DNA of 12,866 nucleotides from Oscillospiraceae bacterium (GCA_020866945.1 JAJBVW010000177.1:1-12866); one strand, 5' to 3'; positions 1 through 6,742 are shown, counted from the stretch's first letter. A program made the numbers and translations. Notes: a model not told the origin generated them from the letters alone.

Positions 1-3
1 CTA

Positions 4-3000
4 ATGAAGGAGGCGAGCAACATAGAACCGAAAAAATTTTCCAAAGTACTCGTTGCCAACCGTGGAGAGATAGCAATCCGTATCTTCCGGGCCTGCAACG
101 ATCTGGGACTGCATACGGTTGCCATATACAGCAAGGAGGATACCTATAGTCTGTTCCGCACGCGGGCTGATGAGGCGTATCTTATCGGCGAGAACGACAG
201 CCCCCTTGGCGCTTATCTGGACATACCCGCCATTATCAAAATGGCGAAGACCAGAGGTGTGGACGCCATCCATCCTGGGTATGGCTTCCTGTCCGAGAAT
301 GCAGATTTTGCCCGCGCCTGCGAGGAAGCAGGCATTAAGTTCATCGGCCCCCCGTCCAATATATTGGACAGAATGGGCGACAAGCTCTCAGCCAAGGAGA
401 TGGCCATCGCCTGCGGCGTACCCATCATCCCCGGCTCTACTGTACCTTTGAAGGATGGCCAGGACGCGCTGGAAAAGGCCAAGGAATATGGCTTCCCCAT
501 CATCCTGAAGGCTGCTGCCGGCGGCGGCGGACGCGGTATGCGCCGCTGTGACAACGAGGATGAGGTCGTCGCGGCCTATGACCTGGTTCATTCCGAGGCG
601 GAAAAAGCCTTCGGAAACGGCGATATTTTCATCGAGAAGTACCTGGTTGAGCCGAAGCACATCGAGGTGCAGGTGCTGGGCGATGAGCATGGCACCGTCT
701 ATCACCTGGGTGAGAGAGACTGCTCTCTCCAGCGCCGGTATCAGAAAGTGGTGGAGTTTGCTCCTGCCTGGAGCGTGCCCCAGGATCTTATCGCGGCCAT
801 CCGCGCGGACGCTGTGAAGATTGCAAAGTCCGTGGGCTACGTCAATGCCGGTACCCTGGAGTTCTTGGTAGACAAGACCGGCAAGTATTATTTCATCGAG
901 ATGAATCCCCGTATCCAAGTGGAGCATACCGTCACGGAAATGGTGACCGGCATCGACCTTGTGCGGGCACAGATCCTTGTGGCGGAGGGCTATCCTCTGT
1001 CCTGCCCGGACATCGGTCTGAACAGCCAGGATGACGTTCATGTAAATGGCTATGCCATCCAGTGCCGTGTTACGACTGAGGATCCGAAAAATAATTTTGC
1101 GCCCGATAACGGCAAAATCACCGCCTATCGCTCCGGCGGCGGCTGGGGCGTCCGTCTGGACGGCGGCAACGCCAGCACCGGCACGGTGATAAGCCCGTAT
1201 TACGACAGCCTTTTGGTGAAAGTCACAAGCTGGGACAACACCTTTGAGGGCGTTTGCCGCAAGGCTACTCGCGCTATCAATGAGGTTCACGTCCGCGGCG
1301 TGAAAACCAACATCCCCTTTGTGACCAACATTCTCTCTAACGAGACCTTCCGCAAGGGCGGCTGCCACACCAAATTTATCGACGAGACCCCGGAGCTGTT
1401 CGAGTTTGACGCTACCGGCGGCGACCGAGCCACCCGCGTGCTGAAATATATCGCGAACATCCAGGTGGCGAACCCCAACGCCGAGCGCAAGCAGTATGCG
1501 CCGCCGCGGTTCCCTGTGGCCCATGAGCCGGCAAAATATGAGGGAAGCCTAAAGGAAATTCTTGACAAGCAAGGCCCCAATGCGGTGAAGCAGTGGGTGC
1601 TTGACCAGAAAAAGCTCCTCATCTGCGACACTACCATGCGGGACGCTCATCAGAGCCTTCTGTCCACCCGTATGCGTACCCGCGATATGGTCAAGGCGGC
1701 GGACGGCACGGCGGAGATTTTGAAGGACGCCTTCTCCCTGGAAATGTGGGGCGGCGCAACCTTCGACACCGCTTATCGGTTCCTGCATGAAAGCCCCTGG
1801 GAGCGGCTGGAAATGCTGCGGGAAAAAATCCCCAACATCCTGTTCCAGATGCTTCTGCGCGGTTCCAACCTGGTGGGCTACGCCTCCTATCCTGACAACC
1901 TAGTGCGGGCCTTTGTGAAGACCTCCGCACGGGAGGGCATAGATGTGTTCCGCGTGTTCGACAGCCTGAACTGGATGCCCTCTATGCAGACCGCTATGGA
2001 CGAGGTGCTGAACCAGAACAAGATTCTGGAGGCTACCATCTGCTATACCGGCGACATTCTGGAGCCTCACAGCGATAAATATACCCTGGATTACTATGTA
2101 AAATTCGCGAAGGAGCTGGAAAAATTCGGCGCCCATACCCTGTGCATCAAGGATATGTCTGGCCTGTTGAAGCCCTACAGCGCCAAACGCCTGGTAGAGG
2201 TTCTGAAGCAGGAGGTGGGCCTGCCTATCCATCTGCACACCCACAATACTACCGGCAACCAGATCGCCACTTATATTCTAGCAGCGGAGGCCGGAGTGGA
2301 CATCGTGGACACTGCCATCCAGCCCCTGTCCAGCCTTACCAGTCAGCCGTCCATGAATGCCCTGGTGGAGGCCCTCCACGGCCAGGAGCGTGACACCGGC
2401 TTTGACACCCAGCGGCTTCAGGAGCTGGCTGATTACTGGGCCGATGTGCGTCTGCGCTATGAGTCCTTCGACAAGGGCCTGACTGGCCCGGTCACGGACA
2501 TCTACCGCTACGAGATACCCGGCGGACAGTACACGAACCTCCAGCCTCAGGTGGAAGCTCTGGGCCTCGGCGACCGCTTCGGCGAGGTCAAGGAGATGTA
2601 TAAGTCCGTGAATGATATGCTGGGCGATCTGATAAAGGTCACTCCCTCCTCCAAGATGGTGGGCGATCTGGCTATCTTTATGGTGCAGAACAACCTGACC
2701 CCGGAGAATATCCGGGAGAAGGGCGCAAACCTTGCCTTCCCGGACAGCGTGGTCAGCTTCTGCAAGGGACTTATGGGCCAGCCCGTTGGCGGCATCCCCA
2801 AGTGGCTTCAGGACATCGTTCTGAAGGGTGAAAAGCCTATCGAGGGACGGCCCGGCGCGCTGCTGCCTCCCGTGGATTGGGACGAAATCAAGCGTCAGGT
2901 GCATGAGTTCTATCCCGAAGCGGACGACGATAAAATCTTTATCTCTTACGCCATGTACCCCAAGGTATACGAGGAGTACATCCGGCACCGCAAGGAATAT

Positions 3001-3456
3001 GGCTATATCATGCGTATGGGCAGCCATGTGTTCTTCAACGGCATGGCCGTCGGCGAGGTCAACCAGATTAACATTGAGGACGGCAAGACCCTGGTCATCA
3101 AATACATCGGTCTGGGCGACATGAACGAGGACGGCACCAGAAACGTACAGTTTGAGCTGAACGGAATGCGCCGCGAGGTGGCGGTGGTTGATCCCACGGC
3201 CAAGGACGCGGGCGTGTCTGTGGTCATGGCCGACCCGGACGATGACCGGCAGGTCGGTGCCTCTATCCCAGGCATGATCTCCAAGGTGGAGGTTCAGGTG
3301 GGCGATGAGGTAGACGAGAACCAGGTGCTGGCTGTTGTGGAAGCCATGAAGATGGAGACCAGCATCGTGGCTCGGAAGGCTGGTGTTATCGACCAGGTTC
3401 TTGTGAAGAAGGGCGACAGCGTAAAGGCTGGCGAACTGCTCATCACCCTGAAATAA
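4..3456 (+). CDS. pyc: Pyruvate carboxylase, single-chain biotin enzyme
   Basis: Carboxylates pyruvate to oxaloacetate with ATP and bicarbonate, a cytosolic anaplerotic step. The 1150 residues match the usual length of the single-chain enzyme. The biotin carboxylase half begins with KVLVANRGEIAIRIFRA (about residue 14). It carries the ATP-grasp glycine loop KAAAGGGGRGM at 169-179 and EMNPRIQVEHTVTEM near 300. The carboxyltransferase barrel has DTTMRDAHQS with probable metal ligand D547, the IKDMSG lysine K716 (the position that is carbamylated in the family) and HTH ligands H745 and H747. The biotinyl domain ends the protein with EAMKMET; K1116, 34 residues from the C-terminus, should carry biotin. 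No truncation or missing catalytic residue was seen. The start is uncertain: ATG at 4 gives a 6-residue leader, but a strong ribosome site lies inside that leader, upstream of an ATA codon at 22. The family call is certain from the domain order. Confidence 0.97.
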   Translation: MKEASNIEPKKFSKVLVANRGEIAIRIFRACNDLGLHTVAIYSKEDTYSLFRTRADEAYLIGENDSPLGAYLDIPAIIKMAKTRGVDAIHPGYGFLSENADFARACEEAGIKFIGPPSNILDRMGDKLSAKEMAIACGVPIIPGSTVPLKDGQDALEKAKEYGFPIILKAAAGGGGRGMRRCDNEDEVVAAYDLVHSEAEKAFGNGDIFIEKYLVEPKHIEVQVLGDEHGTVYHLGERDCSLQRRYQKVVEFAPAWSVPQDLIAAIRADAVKIAKSVGYVNAGTLEFLVDKTGKYYFIEMNPRIQVEHTVTEMVTGIDLVRAQILVAEGYPLSCPDIGLNSQDDVHVNGYAIQCRVTTEDPKNNFAPDNGKITAYRSGGGWGVRLDGGNASTGTVISPYYDSLLVKVTSWDNTFEGVCRKATRAINEVHVRGVKTNIPFVTNILSNETFRKGGCHTKFIDETPELFEFDATGGDRATRVLKYIANIQVANPNAERKQYAPPRFPVAHEPAKYEGSLKEILDKQGPNAVKQWVLDQKKLLICDTTMRDAHQSLLSTRMRTRDMVKAADGTAEILKDAFSLEMWGGATFDTAYRFLHESPWERLEMLREKIPNILFQMLLRGSNLVGYASYPDNLVRAFVKTSAREGIDVFRVFDSLNWMPSMQTAMDEVLNQNKILEATICYTGDILEPHSDKYTLDYYVKFAKELEKFGAHTLCIKDMSGLLKPYSAKRLVEVLKQEVGLPIHLHTHNTTGNQIATYILAAEAGVDIVDTAIQPLSSLTSQPSMNALVEALHGQERDTGFDTQRLQELADYWADVRLRYESFDKGLTGPVTDIYRYEIPGGQYTNLQPQVEALGLGDRFGEVKEMYKSVNDMLGDLIKVTPSSKMVGDLAIFMVQNNLTPENIREKGANLAFPDSVVSFCKGLMGQPVGGIPKWLQDIVLKGEKPIEGRPGALLPPVDWDEIKRQVHEFYPEADDDKIFISYAMYPKVYEEYIRHRKEYGYIMRMGSHVFFNGMAVGEVNQINIEDGKTLVIKYIGLGDMNEDGTRNVQFELNGMRREVAVVDPTAKDAGVSVVMADPDDDRQVGASIPGMISKVEVQVGDEVDENQVLAVVEAMKMETSIVARKAGVIDQVLVKKGDSVKAGELLITLK
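7..13 (+). promoter_or_regulatory. Shine-Dalgarno AAGGAGG inside the annotated start of pyc
   Basis: AAGGAGG is a near-perfect anti-16S complement. It lies after the ATG at 4 and 8 bases before an in-frame ATA codon at 22-24. The conserved protein starts about seven residues after that ATA, a typical N-terminal length for this family. Either ATA is used as a start codon or the motif is coincidental and ATG at 4 is used. The upstream region needed to decide is outside the window. Confidence 0.5.
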
Positions 3457-3485
3457 TCACCGCATAAGCACAAGCATAAACCAAC

Positions 3486-3538
3486 AAGGGGATCGCTGCC
3501 AGAGGGGGGAGACCTTCCGCCCCTGTGACGATCCCCTT
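3486..3538 (+). terminator. Terminator-like hairpin after pyc
   Basis: AAGGGGATCG at 3486-3495 is the exact reverse complement of CGATCCCCTT at 3529-3538. The space between holds a second pairable segment (G-run at 3504-3509 with the C-run around 3519-3523). The stem is strong, but no T-tract follows, so it may be a partial terminator, an mRNA 3'-end stabiliser or a processing site. It may separate pyc expression from the ligase-like gene downstream. Function is inferred. Confidence 0.5.
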
Positions 3539-3576
3539 CCTCATATATCACTGGCAAAACAAGGAGATATATAACT

Positions 3577-4233
3577 ATGCTGAATGAATTTCAGCCCCCG
3601 GAGGGATTTGCCTTTCGCTGTCTGCCGGAGGCGGACTCCCTGCTGGAGGAGGCGGCCTGTCTCGGCCCAGGTTATATTCTGGCGGCGGCAGGGAGGGGCC
3701 AGGCAACCTTCGCCGTATCTGTGACGCTTCACTGCACCGCGCAAGAGGCCCGCTGTCTGCCTCATATGGCGGCAGCTTCCCTGTGCCGCGCTGTGGGAAG
3801 CCGAGCGCGAATCTACTGGCCCTGCGATGTGGTACTGGATGAAAAGCCTATCGGCAGTCTGCGAGCCAGAATGACGGACGACGGCATTGTGTTCCTGTTC
3901 ACCCTGGATCCGAAGAATGCCCCGCCCATGGAGGAGCTTATGGCCCCGGTGGCTGCTGACCTGGCGGCACTGGTAGGGGAGTATCCGGCCAATCATGCGG
4001 AACGAATGGAGGATTACTGCCGTCTGTGCCTGACGCTGATGAATCATGTGGACGTAATATACCGGGGAATGCCTCTGTATGGCTTTGCCTTCGCGGTGGA
4101 TAAATTTGGCGCGCTGATGGTGATGACCCAACCGGCGAAAACAGTTGTTATGATTCAGAACGGGCCGGTATCCATTGCCTCTAAAGACGACCCTGGGGAG
4201 GACTTGGAGCTGCCGACCCCGGCCAGAATCTAG
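3577..4233 (+). CDS. Divergent biotin protein ligase-like protein
   Basis: A 218-residue cytosolic protein that reads as a biotin protein ligase without the N-terminal DNA-binding domain. AAAGRGQ at residues 36-42 sits where the family has its GRGRRGR biotinyl-AMP loop. IYWPCDVVLDEKPIGSL at 79-95 matches KWPNDV..GKKIAGIL, with the lysine of the second half kept at K90. Residues about 158-200 (IYRGMPLYGFAFAVD...GAL) match the SH3-like C-terminal domain of these ligases. The differences are marked: the glycine-arginine loop lacks its second half, WPND is WPCD with tyrosine replacing the preceding lysine, and the GIGINV strand has become LFTLDPKN. It may be a fast-evolving ligase for the neighbouring carboxylase, or an inactive biotin or biotinyl-AMP sensor. 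The start is supported by AAGGAG at 3561-3566, 10 bases upstream. Fold call fairly sure, activity unknown. Confidence 0.72.
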   Translation: MLNEFQPPEGFAFRCLPEADSLLEEAACLGPGYILAAAGRGQATFAVSVTLHCTAQEARCLPHMAAASLCRAVGSRARIYWPCDVVLDEKPIGSLRARMTDDGIVFLFTLDPKNAPPMEELMAPVAADLAALVGEYPANHAERMEDYCRLCLTLMNHVDVIYRGMPLYGFAFAVDKFGALMVMTQPAKTVVMIQNGPVSIASKDDPGEDLELPTPARI

Positions 4234-4832
4234 TTCAGCGCCTCTTTCATCTCGCCCCAAAGCTCTATCAGTCGAAAACGCAGGATATATCCCTGTCCGT
4301 CCTGGGTTATAAGGCTTTCGTCCTCATCTGACAGTAGGCTGAACGCGTCTGCCGCGTCTCCTGTGTCCTCTGCCAATGCCTCTGTGCACAGGGGTGGGAA
4401 TACCACACACCACCAGTTTTGGCCCTGGCCCTGGCCGATCTCCACTCGAAGGGAGAGATATTCTCCTGCTGGGAGGGAAAAGGTGTTATATTCCCGTGTG
4501 GGATAATACTCTGTTTCCAGGCTGACAGCTACATCCCCAAGGGCTTCTATGGTCTCTATATTTTCTGCAATCACTGCGGCAGCATCTGCCTGTGTCTCAC
4601 AGTCTGCCAACAGAGGGGAGAGTACTGCCAGCACCTTGTCCCGAAGCTGCAGCTTTTCCGCCTGGTCGTCGCTGCTGTCAGAGTTCGCGACAACGTGCAG
4701 CCGGATAAGCTGCCCGGTGAGTCTGCTTTGTGTCCGCTGCGCCCAAATTCCCGCGCAGAAGGTAATGACCAACGCCAAAAGCAGCGCAATCTCCCAGGGC
4801 CTCAAACGAAATCTGAATTTTTCACTTTTCAT
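4230..4832 (-). CDS. spoIIR: Stage II sporulation protein R
   Basis: SpoIIR is the forespore-made signal that triggers SpoIIGA to process pro-sigma-E in the mother cell. In the family it is synthesised under sigma-F and exported into the space between the two compartments. The sequence has a basic N-terminus and one hydrophobic export segment (about residues 15-31, LLLALVITFCAGIWA). The family blocks follow: IRLHVVANSDS near 43-53, YYPTREYNTFSLPAGEY near 110 and NWWCVVFPPLC near 140. The length of 200 residues is typical. I chose ATG at 4832-4830, which has GGCGGTGA just upstream; GTG at 4841-4839 would add three residues but has no ribosome site. No confident sigma-F promoter was seen (GTTTA at 4880-4876 is a weak -35 candidate). 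The 3' end overlaps the stop of the convergent ligase-like gene. Confidence 0.93.
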   Translation of the reverse strand: MKSEKFRFRLRPWEIALLLALVITFCAGIWAQRTQSRLTGQLIRLHVVANSDSSDDQAEKLQLRDKVLAVLSPLLADCETQADAAAVIAENIETIEALGDVAVSLETEYYPTREYNTFSLPAGEYLSLRVEIGQGQGQNWWCVVFPPLCTEALAEDTGDAADAFSLLSDEDESLITQDGQGYILRFRLIELWGEMKEALN

Positions 4833-4833
4833 A

Positions 4834-4876
4834 AAAATCACCGCCGAGATTATTTTCGGCGATGATTTTCTTTTTT
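4834..4876 (+). terminator. Hairpin with T-tract overlapping the spoIIR 5' end
   Basis: AAAATCA at 4834-4840 plus CGCCGA at 4842-4847 pair with TCGGCG at 4856-4861 plus TGATTTT at 4863-4869, with a single C/A mismatch and an 8-base loop. On the plus strand the stem runs into TTTTCTTTTTT (4866-4876), the form of an intrinsic terminator. The transcript it would stop is the one from pyc and the ligase-like gene, which has no better terminator after 4233. On the minus strand the same hairpin contains the spoIIR ribosome site. Confidence 0.6.
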
Positions 4877-4945
4877 AAACAAGTCTTAAGTCTTATGTTT
4901 TAAAGCTAATTGCTATAAAAACAGTTTTCTTCTCCTGTAAAAGTG

Positions 4946-4954
4946 TGATATGAT
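4946..4954 (+). promoter_or_regulatory. Extended -10 promoter for queH
   Basis: TGATATGAT gives a TG-n extended -10 joined to TATGAT (4949-4954), one base from consensus. No good -35 is present at 16-18 bases spacing, as is common when an extended -10 is used. It lies 23 bases before the queH ATG, so the leader is short. The ribosome site GGGGGTGA is at 4966-4973. Confidence 0.5.
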
Positions 4955-4977
4955 AGCTTCATCACGGGGGTGACAGA

Positions 4978-5616
4978 ATGGAAAAAAGGAACTATCAAAA
5001 GGAGCTGGACGGGGTAATTGCGGCCCTGGACAGTCGGCCAAGCCTGCTTCTGCAAGGCTGCTGCGGGCCATGCTCCAGCTATGTGCTGGAATATATTACC
5101 CAATATTTTGACGTTACTCTGCTGTTTTATAACCCCAACATCCGACCGGAGTCGGAATATAACCGGCGGCTTGCCACGCTGAAACAGCTTTTGGCAGCCA
5201 TGCCTATGGCACATCCGCCGTCTCTGTTGGCGCCTGGCTGGCATGGCTCTGCGTTCGAGCAGGCTGTCAAGGGTATGGAAAATTTGCCAGAGGGCGGCGC
5301 ACGGTGCACTGTATGCTTTCGCCTTCGCTTGGAGGAAACGGCAAGGCAGGCGGCGGAGGGCGCCTTCGATTATTTCGGCACAACGCTGACGGTCAGCCCA
5401 CACAAAAACGCTCCGCTCATAAATCAGATAGGGGAGACCCTGGCTCAGAAATATAATGTTAAATGGCTTCCCTCGGATTTCAAAAAGCGAAACGGCTATC
5501 TTCGTTCCATCCAGCTATCCAAGGAATACGGCCTCTATCGCCAGGAGTACTGCGGCTGCGGTTATCCCGAAAAACAGGATGGCGCGGATATTGACAGAGG
5601 CAAAGAAATGGTATAA
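4978..5616 (+). CDS. queH: Epoxyqueuosine reductase QueH
   Basis: QueH carries out the last step of queuosine synthesis, reducing epoxyqueuosine to queuosine in the anticodon loop of GUN tRNAs. It is the cobalamin-independent replacement for QueG, frequent in anaerobes. The 212 residues show the DUF208 cysteine pattern: CCGPC at 28-32, CTVC at 110-113 and CGC at 192-194, which in the family hold an iron-sulfur cluster and a second metal site. Other family blocks are FYNPNI(R)PESEY near 50-61 and SDFKKRNGY near 166-174. ATG at 4978 is preceded by GGGGGTGA with a 4-base spacer to the GGTGA core. No other queuosine gene is nearby. The final codons also carry the promoter elements of the downstream thiT unit. 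Nothing is missing or truncated. Confidence 0.94.
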   Translation: MEKRNYQKELDGVIAALDSRPSLLLQGCCGPCSSYVLEYITQYFDVTLLFYNPNIRPESEYNRRLATLKQLLAAMPMAHPPSLLAPGWHGSAFEQAVKGMENLPEGGARCTVCFRLRLEETARQAAEGAFDYFGTTLTVSPHKNAPLINQIGETLAQKYNVKWLPSDFKKRNGYLRSIQLSKEYGLYRQEYCGCGYPEKQDGADIDRGKEMV

Positions 5617-5622
5617 TATAAT
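5591..5622 (+). promoter_or_regulatory. Sigma-70 type promoter for the TPP riboswitch-thiT unit
   Basis: A perfect TTGACA at 5591-5596 lies inside the queH coding region. Two overlapping perfect TATAAT boxes follow, at 5612-5617 (spacer 15) and 5617-5622 (spacer 20); an off-consensus TAATAT at 5614-5619 would give the ideal 17. The start of transcription would fall just before the riboswitch aptamer, which fits this as the thiT promoter. Confidence 0.7.
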
Positions 5623-5632
5623 ATCATAAGTA

Positions 5633-5724
5633 ATAGGGGTGCTGGGATAATGGCCTGGCTGAGATGATGTACCAATACATCGAACCCTGGAACCTGATCC
5701 GGGTAATGCCGGCGTAGGAAAGCC
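5633..5724 (+). promoter_or_regulatory. TPP riboswitch aptamer (THI element)
   Basis: Conserved TPP aptamer blocks appear in order: GGGGTGCT at 5636-5643, GCTGAGA at 5658-5664, the variable P3 stem GATGT/ACATC (5666-5670 with 5677-5681), ACCTGAT at 5692-5698, then GGGTAATGCC and GGCGTAGG to 5718. The P5-type helix is CCGG at 5699-5702 with CCGG at 5709-5712. It senses thiamine pyrophosphate in the nascent mRNA and should shut off thiT, the thiamine transporter gene directly downstream. Confidence 0.96.
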
Positions 5725-5740
5725 ACGGCGTGAGCCGTGA

Positions 5741-5790
5741 ATGACCGCCGGTCGGGTATTGGAATCACCTGACCGGCGGTTGGTTTTCCT
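5741..5790 (+). terminator. Riboswitch expression-platform terminator
   Basis: ACCGCCGGTC at 5744-5753 is the exact reverse complement of GACCGGCGGT at 5771-5780, extended inward by GGGT/ACCT pairing (5754-5757 with 5767-5770). TTGGTTTTCC follows, an imperfect T-tract. A small hairpin CACGGC-GTGA-GCCGTG with a GNRA-type loop (5724-5739) lies between it and the aptamer. The terminator should form when TPP is bound, stopping transcription before thiT. Confidence 0.82.
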
Positions 5791-5814
5791 CTCAATTTTG
5801 AAAGGAGACATTTC

Positions 5815-6405
5815 ATGAAAAAAATTACCACCCGCAAGCTTGTTGAGAGCGCCATTTTTATCGCCTTGGCTACTGTTTTGAGCCTGGTGCAGATACCCAT
5901 GCCCTTTGGCGGCGGTCTGACTGCGTGCAGTATGCTGCCGCTGGTCATTATCAGCTTCCGCTATGGCTGGAAGTGGGGAGCTGTAACAGCCTTTGTTTAC
6001 AGCGTTGTTCAGCTGATTCTGGGAGCCAGTAACGTGGGCTACGCCTCAAGCTTCATCATGGCTGTCGGCATTGTCTTTCTGGACTACATCATCGCCTATA
6101 CAGTCATCGGCCTCGCCGGCCTCTTTGACAGGTTCATCAAAAATCATCGCGCCGCTGTTGCCGTGGGTATTGTGGTTACGTTTTGCCTGCGGTTTGTGTG
6201 CCACCTCATCAGCGGAGCGTGGATATGGGGCGTGTGGATGCCGGAGGAGTTCATGGGTATGACCATGACCGGCCCGTGGCTCTACTCCTTCCTGTATAAC
6301 GGCTGGTATATGCTTGGCGAGATTCTCCTGACACTGATTGTCGCCATGCTCATCTATAAGCCTTTGGAAAAATATTTCCGTGGCGAGGATCTGCCGAAGG
6401 CATAA
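5815..6405 (+). CDS. thiT: Thiamine ECF transporter substrate-binding protein ThiT
   Basis: ThiT is the membrane S component that binds thiamine and joins the shared ECF energising module (EcfA, EcfA', EcfT) for ATP-driven uptake. The module is not in this window, which fits a group II ECF system. The 196-residue protein has about six hydrophobic segments. It also has the family's aromatic binding-site region: GAWIWGVW near 134-141 and PWLYSFLYNGWYM near 155-167, plus FLDY near 87-90 where many homologues have a glutamate in place of D. The ribosome site AAAGGAGA is at 5801-5808. The TPP riboswitch directly upstream independently supports the thiamine assignment over other S components. Its transcript ends at a clear terminator, so it is probably a one-gene unit. 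Confidence 0.93.
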   Translation: MKKITTRKLVESAIFIALATVLSLVQIPMPFGGGLTACSMLPLVIISFRYGWKWGAVTAFVYSVVQLILGASNVGYASSFIMAVGIVFLDYIIAYTVIGLAGLFDRFIKNHRAAVAVGIVVTFCLRFVCHLISGAWIWGVWMPEEFMGMTMTGPWLYSFLYNGWYMLGEILLTLIVAMLIYKPLEKYFRGEDLPKA

Positions 6406-6423
6406 AGCGTTATTATCATGATG

Positions 6424-6461
6424 AACAAGGCGGACGGAATGCACCGGCCGCCTTTTGTTTT
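6424..6461 (+). terminator. Intrinsic terminator after thiT
   Basis: AAGGCGG at 6427-6433 pairs with CCGCCTT at 6448-6454, extended past one mismatch by CGG/CCG (6435-6437 with 6444-6446) around a 6-base loop. TTTTGTTTT follows (6453-6461). It separates thiT from the rpmH promoter. Confidence 0.88.
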
Positions 6462-6482
6462 GGAAAAACGCGGAATTTTATG

Positions 6483-6511
6483 TTGACACAACCGCAGATT
6501 TTATATATAAT
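6483..6511 (+). promoter_or_regulatory. Consensus housekeeping promoter for the rpmH cluster
   Basis: TTGACA at 6483-6488 and TATAAT at 6506-6511 are both perfect and separated by exactly 17 bases. It lies between the thiT terminator and rpmH, leaving a leader of about 90 bases. This strength is expected for a ribosomal protein and RNase P gene set. Confidence 0.93.
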
Positions 6512-6548
6512 GTTGCAGTTAGTGGTCACCTTGAACACTACAGACACG

Positions 6549-6576
6549 TCAACTACTTCGGCCCAGCCGATGTTGA
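6549..6576 (+). other. Hairpin in the rpmH 5' leader
   Basis: TCGGC at 6558-6562 pairs with GCCGA at 6566-6570 over a 3-base loop, and TCAAC at 6549-6553 pairs with GTTGA at 6572-6576 across an uneven internal loop. It is a modest mRNA leader structure and ends 18 bases before the ribosome site AAAGGAA (6594-6600). Any role in rpmH control is conjecture. Confidence 0.35.
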
Positions 6577-6607
6577 GTAAATACCAAACACAGAAAGGAA
6601 TCAACCA

Positions 6608-6742
6608 ATGAAACGCACTTATCAGCCCAAGAAGCGCCACGCCCAGAAGGAGCATGGCTTCCGCAAGCGTATGTCCACCCGCAACGGGCGCAAGGTTCTC
6701 TCTGCCCGCCGTGCCAAGGGCCGCAAAAGACTGAGCTACTGA
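6608..6742 (+). CDS. rpmH: 50S ribosomal protein L34
   Basis: L34 is a small, very basic protein of the large ribosomal subunit. The 44 codons read MKRTYQPKKRHAQKEHGF and continue through RKRMSTRNGRKVL to KGRKRLSY, the full family pattern and length. AAAGGAA at 6594-6600 is the ribosome site, with an 8-base spacer after GGA. It is first in a cluster with rnpA, the common bacterial order. The coding frame is short but unmistakable. Confidence 0.98.
   Translation: MKRTYQPKKRHAQKEHGFRKRMSTRNGRKVLSARRAKGRKRLSY

Noticed and set aside
388..1524. Long open frame of 378 codons on the minus strand inside pyc
   Set aside because: It lies wholly opposite conserved biotin carboxylase codons, its product has no recognisable motif, and GC-biased third positions explain the absence of stops.
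2278..3027. Open frame of 249 codons on the minus strand inside pyc
   Set aside because: It is antisense to the conserved carboxyltransferase region, with no ribosome site or family resemblance.
3541..4260. Minus-strand open frame of 239 codons opposite the ligase-like gene
   Set aside because: The plus-strand frame has a good ribosome site and recognisable ligase motifs. The minus-strand product has only a scrambled, His/Arg-rich composition.
6462..6607. Replication origin beside rpmH
   Set aside because: There are no TTATCCACA-type boxes, no AT-rich unwinding tract and no dnaA gene. The space is fully explained by a terminator, a promoter and a leader.
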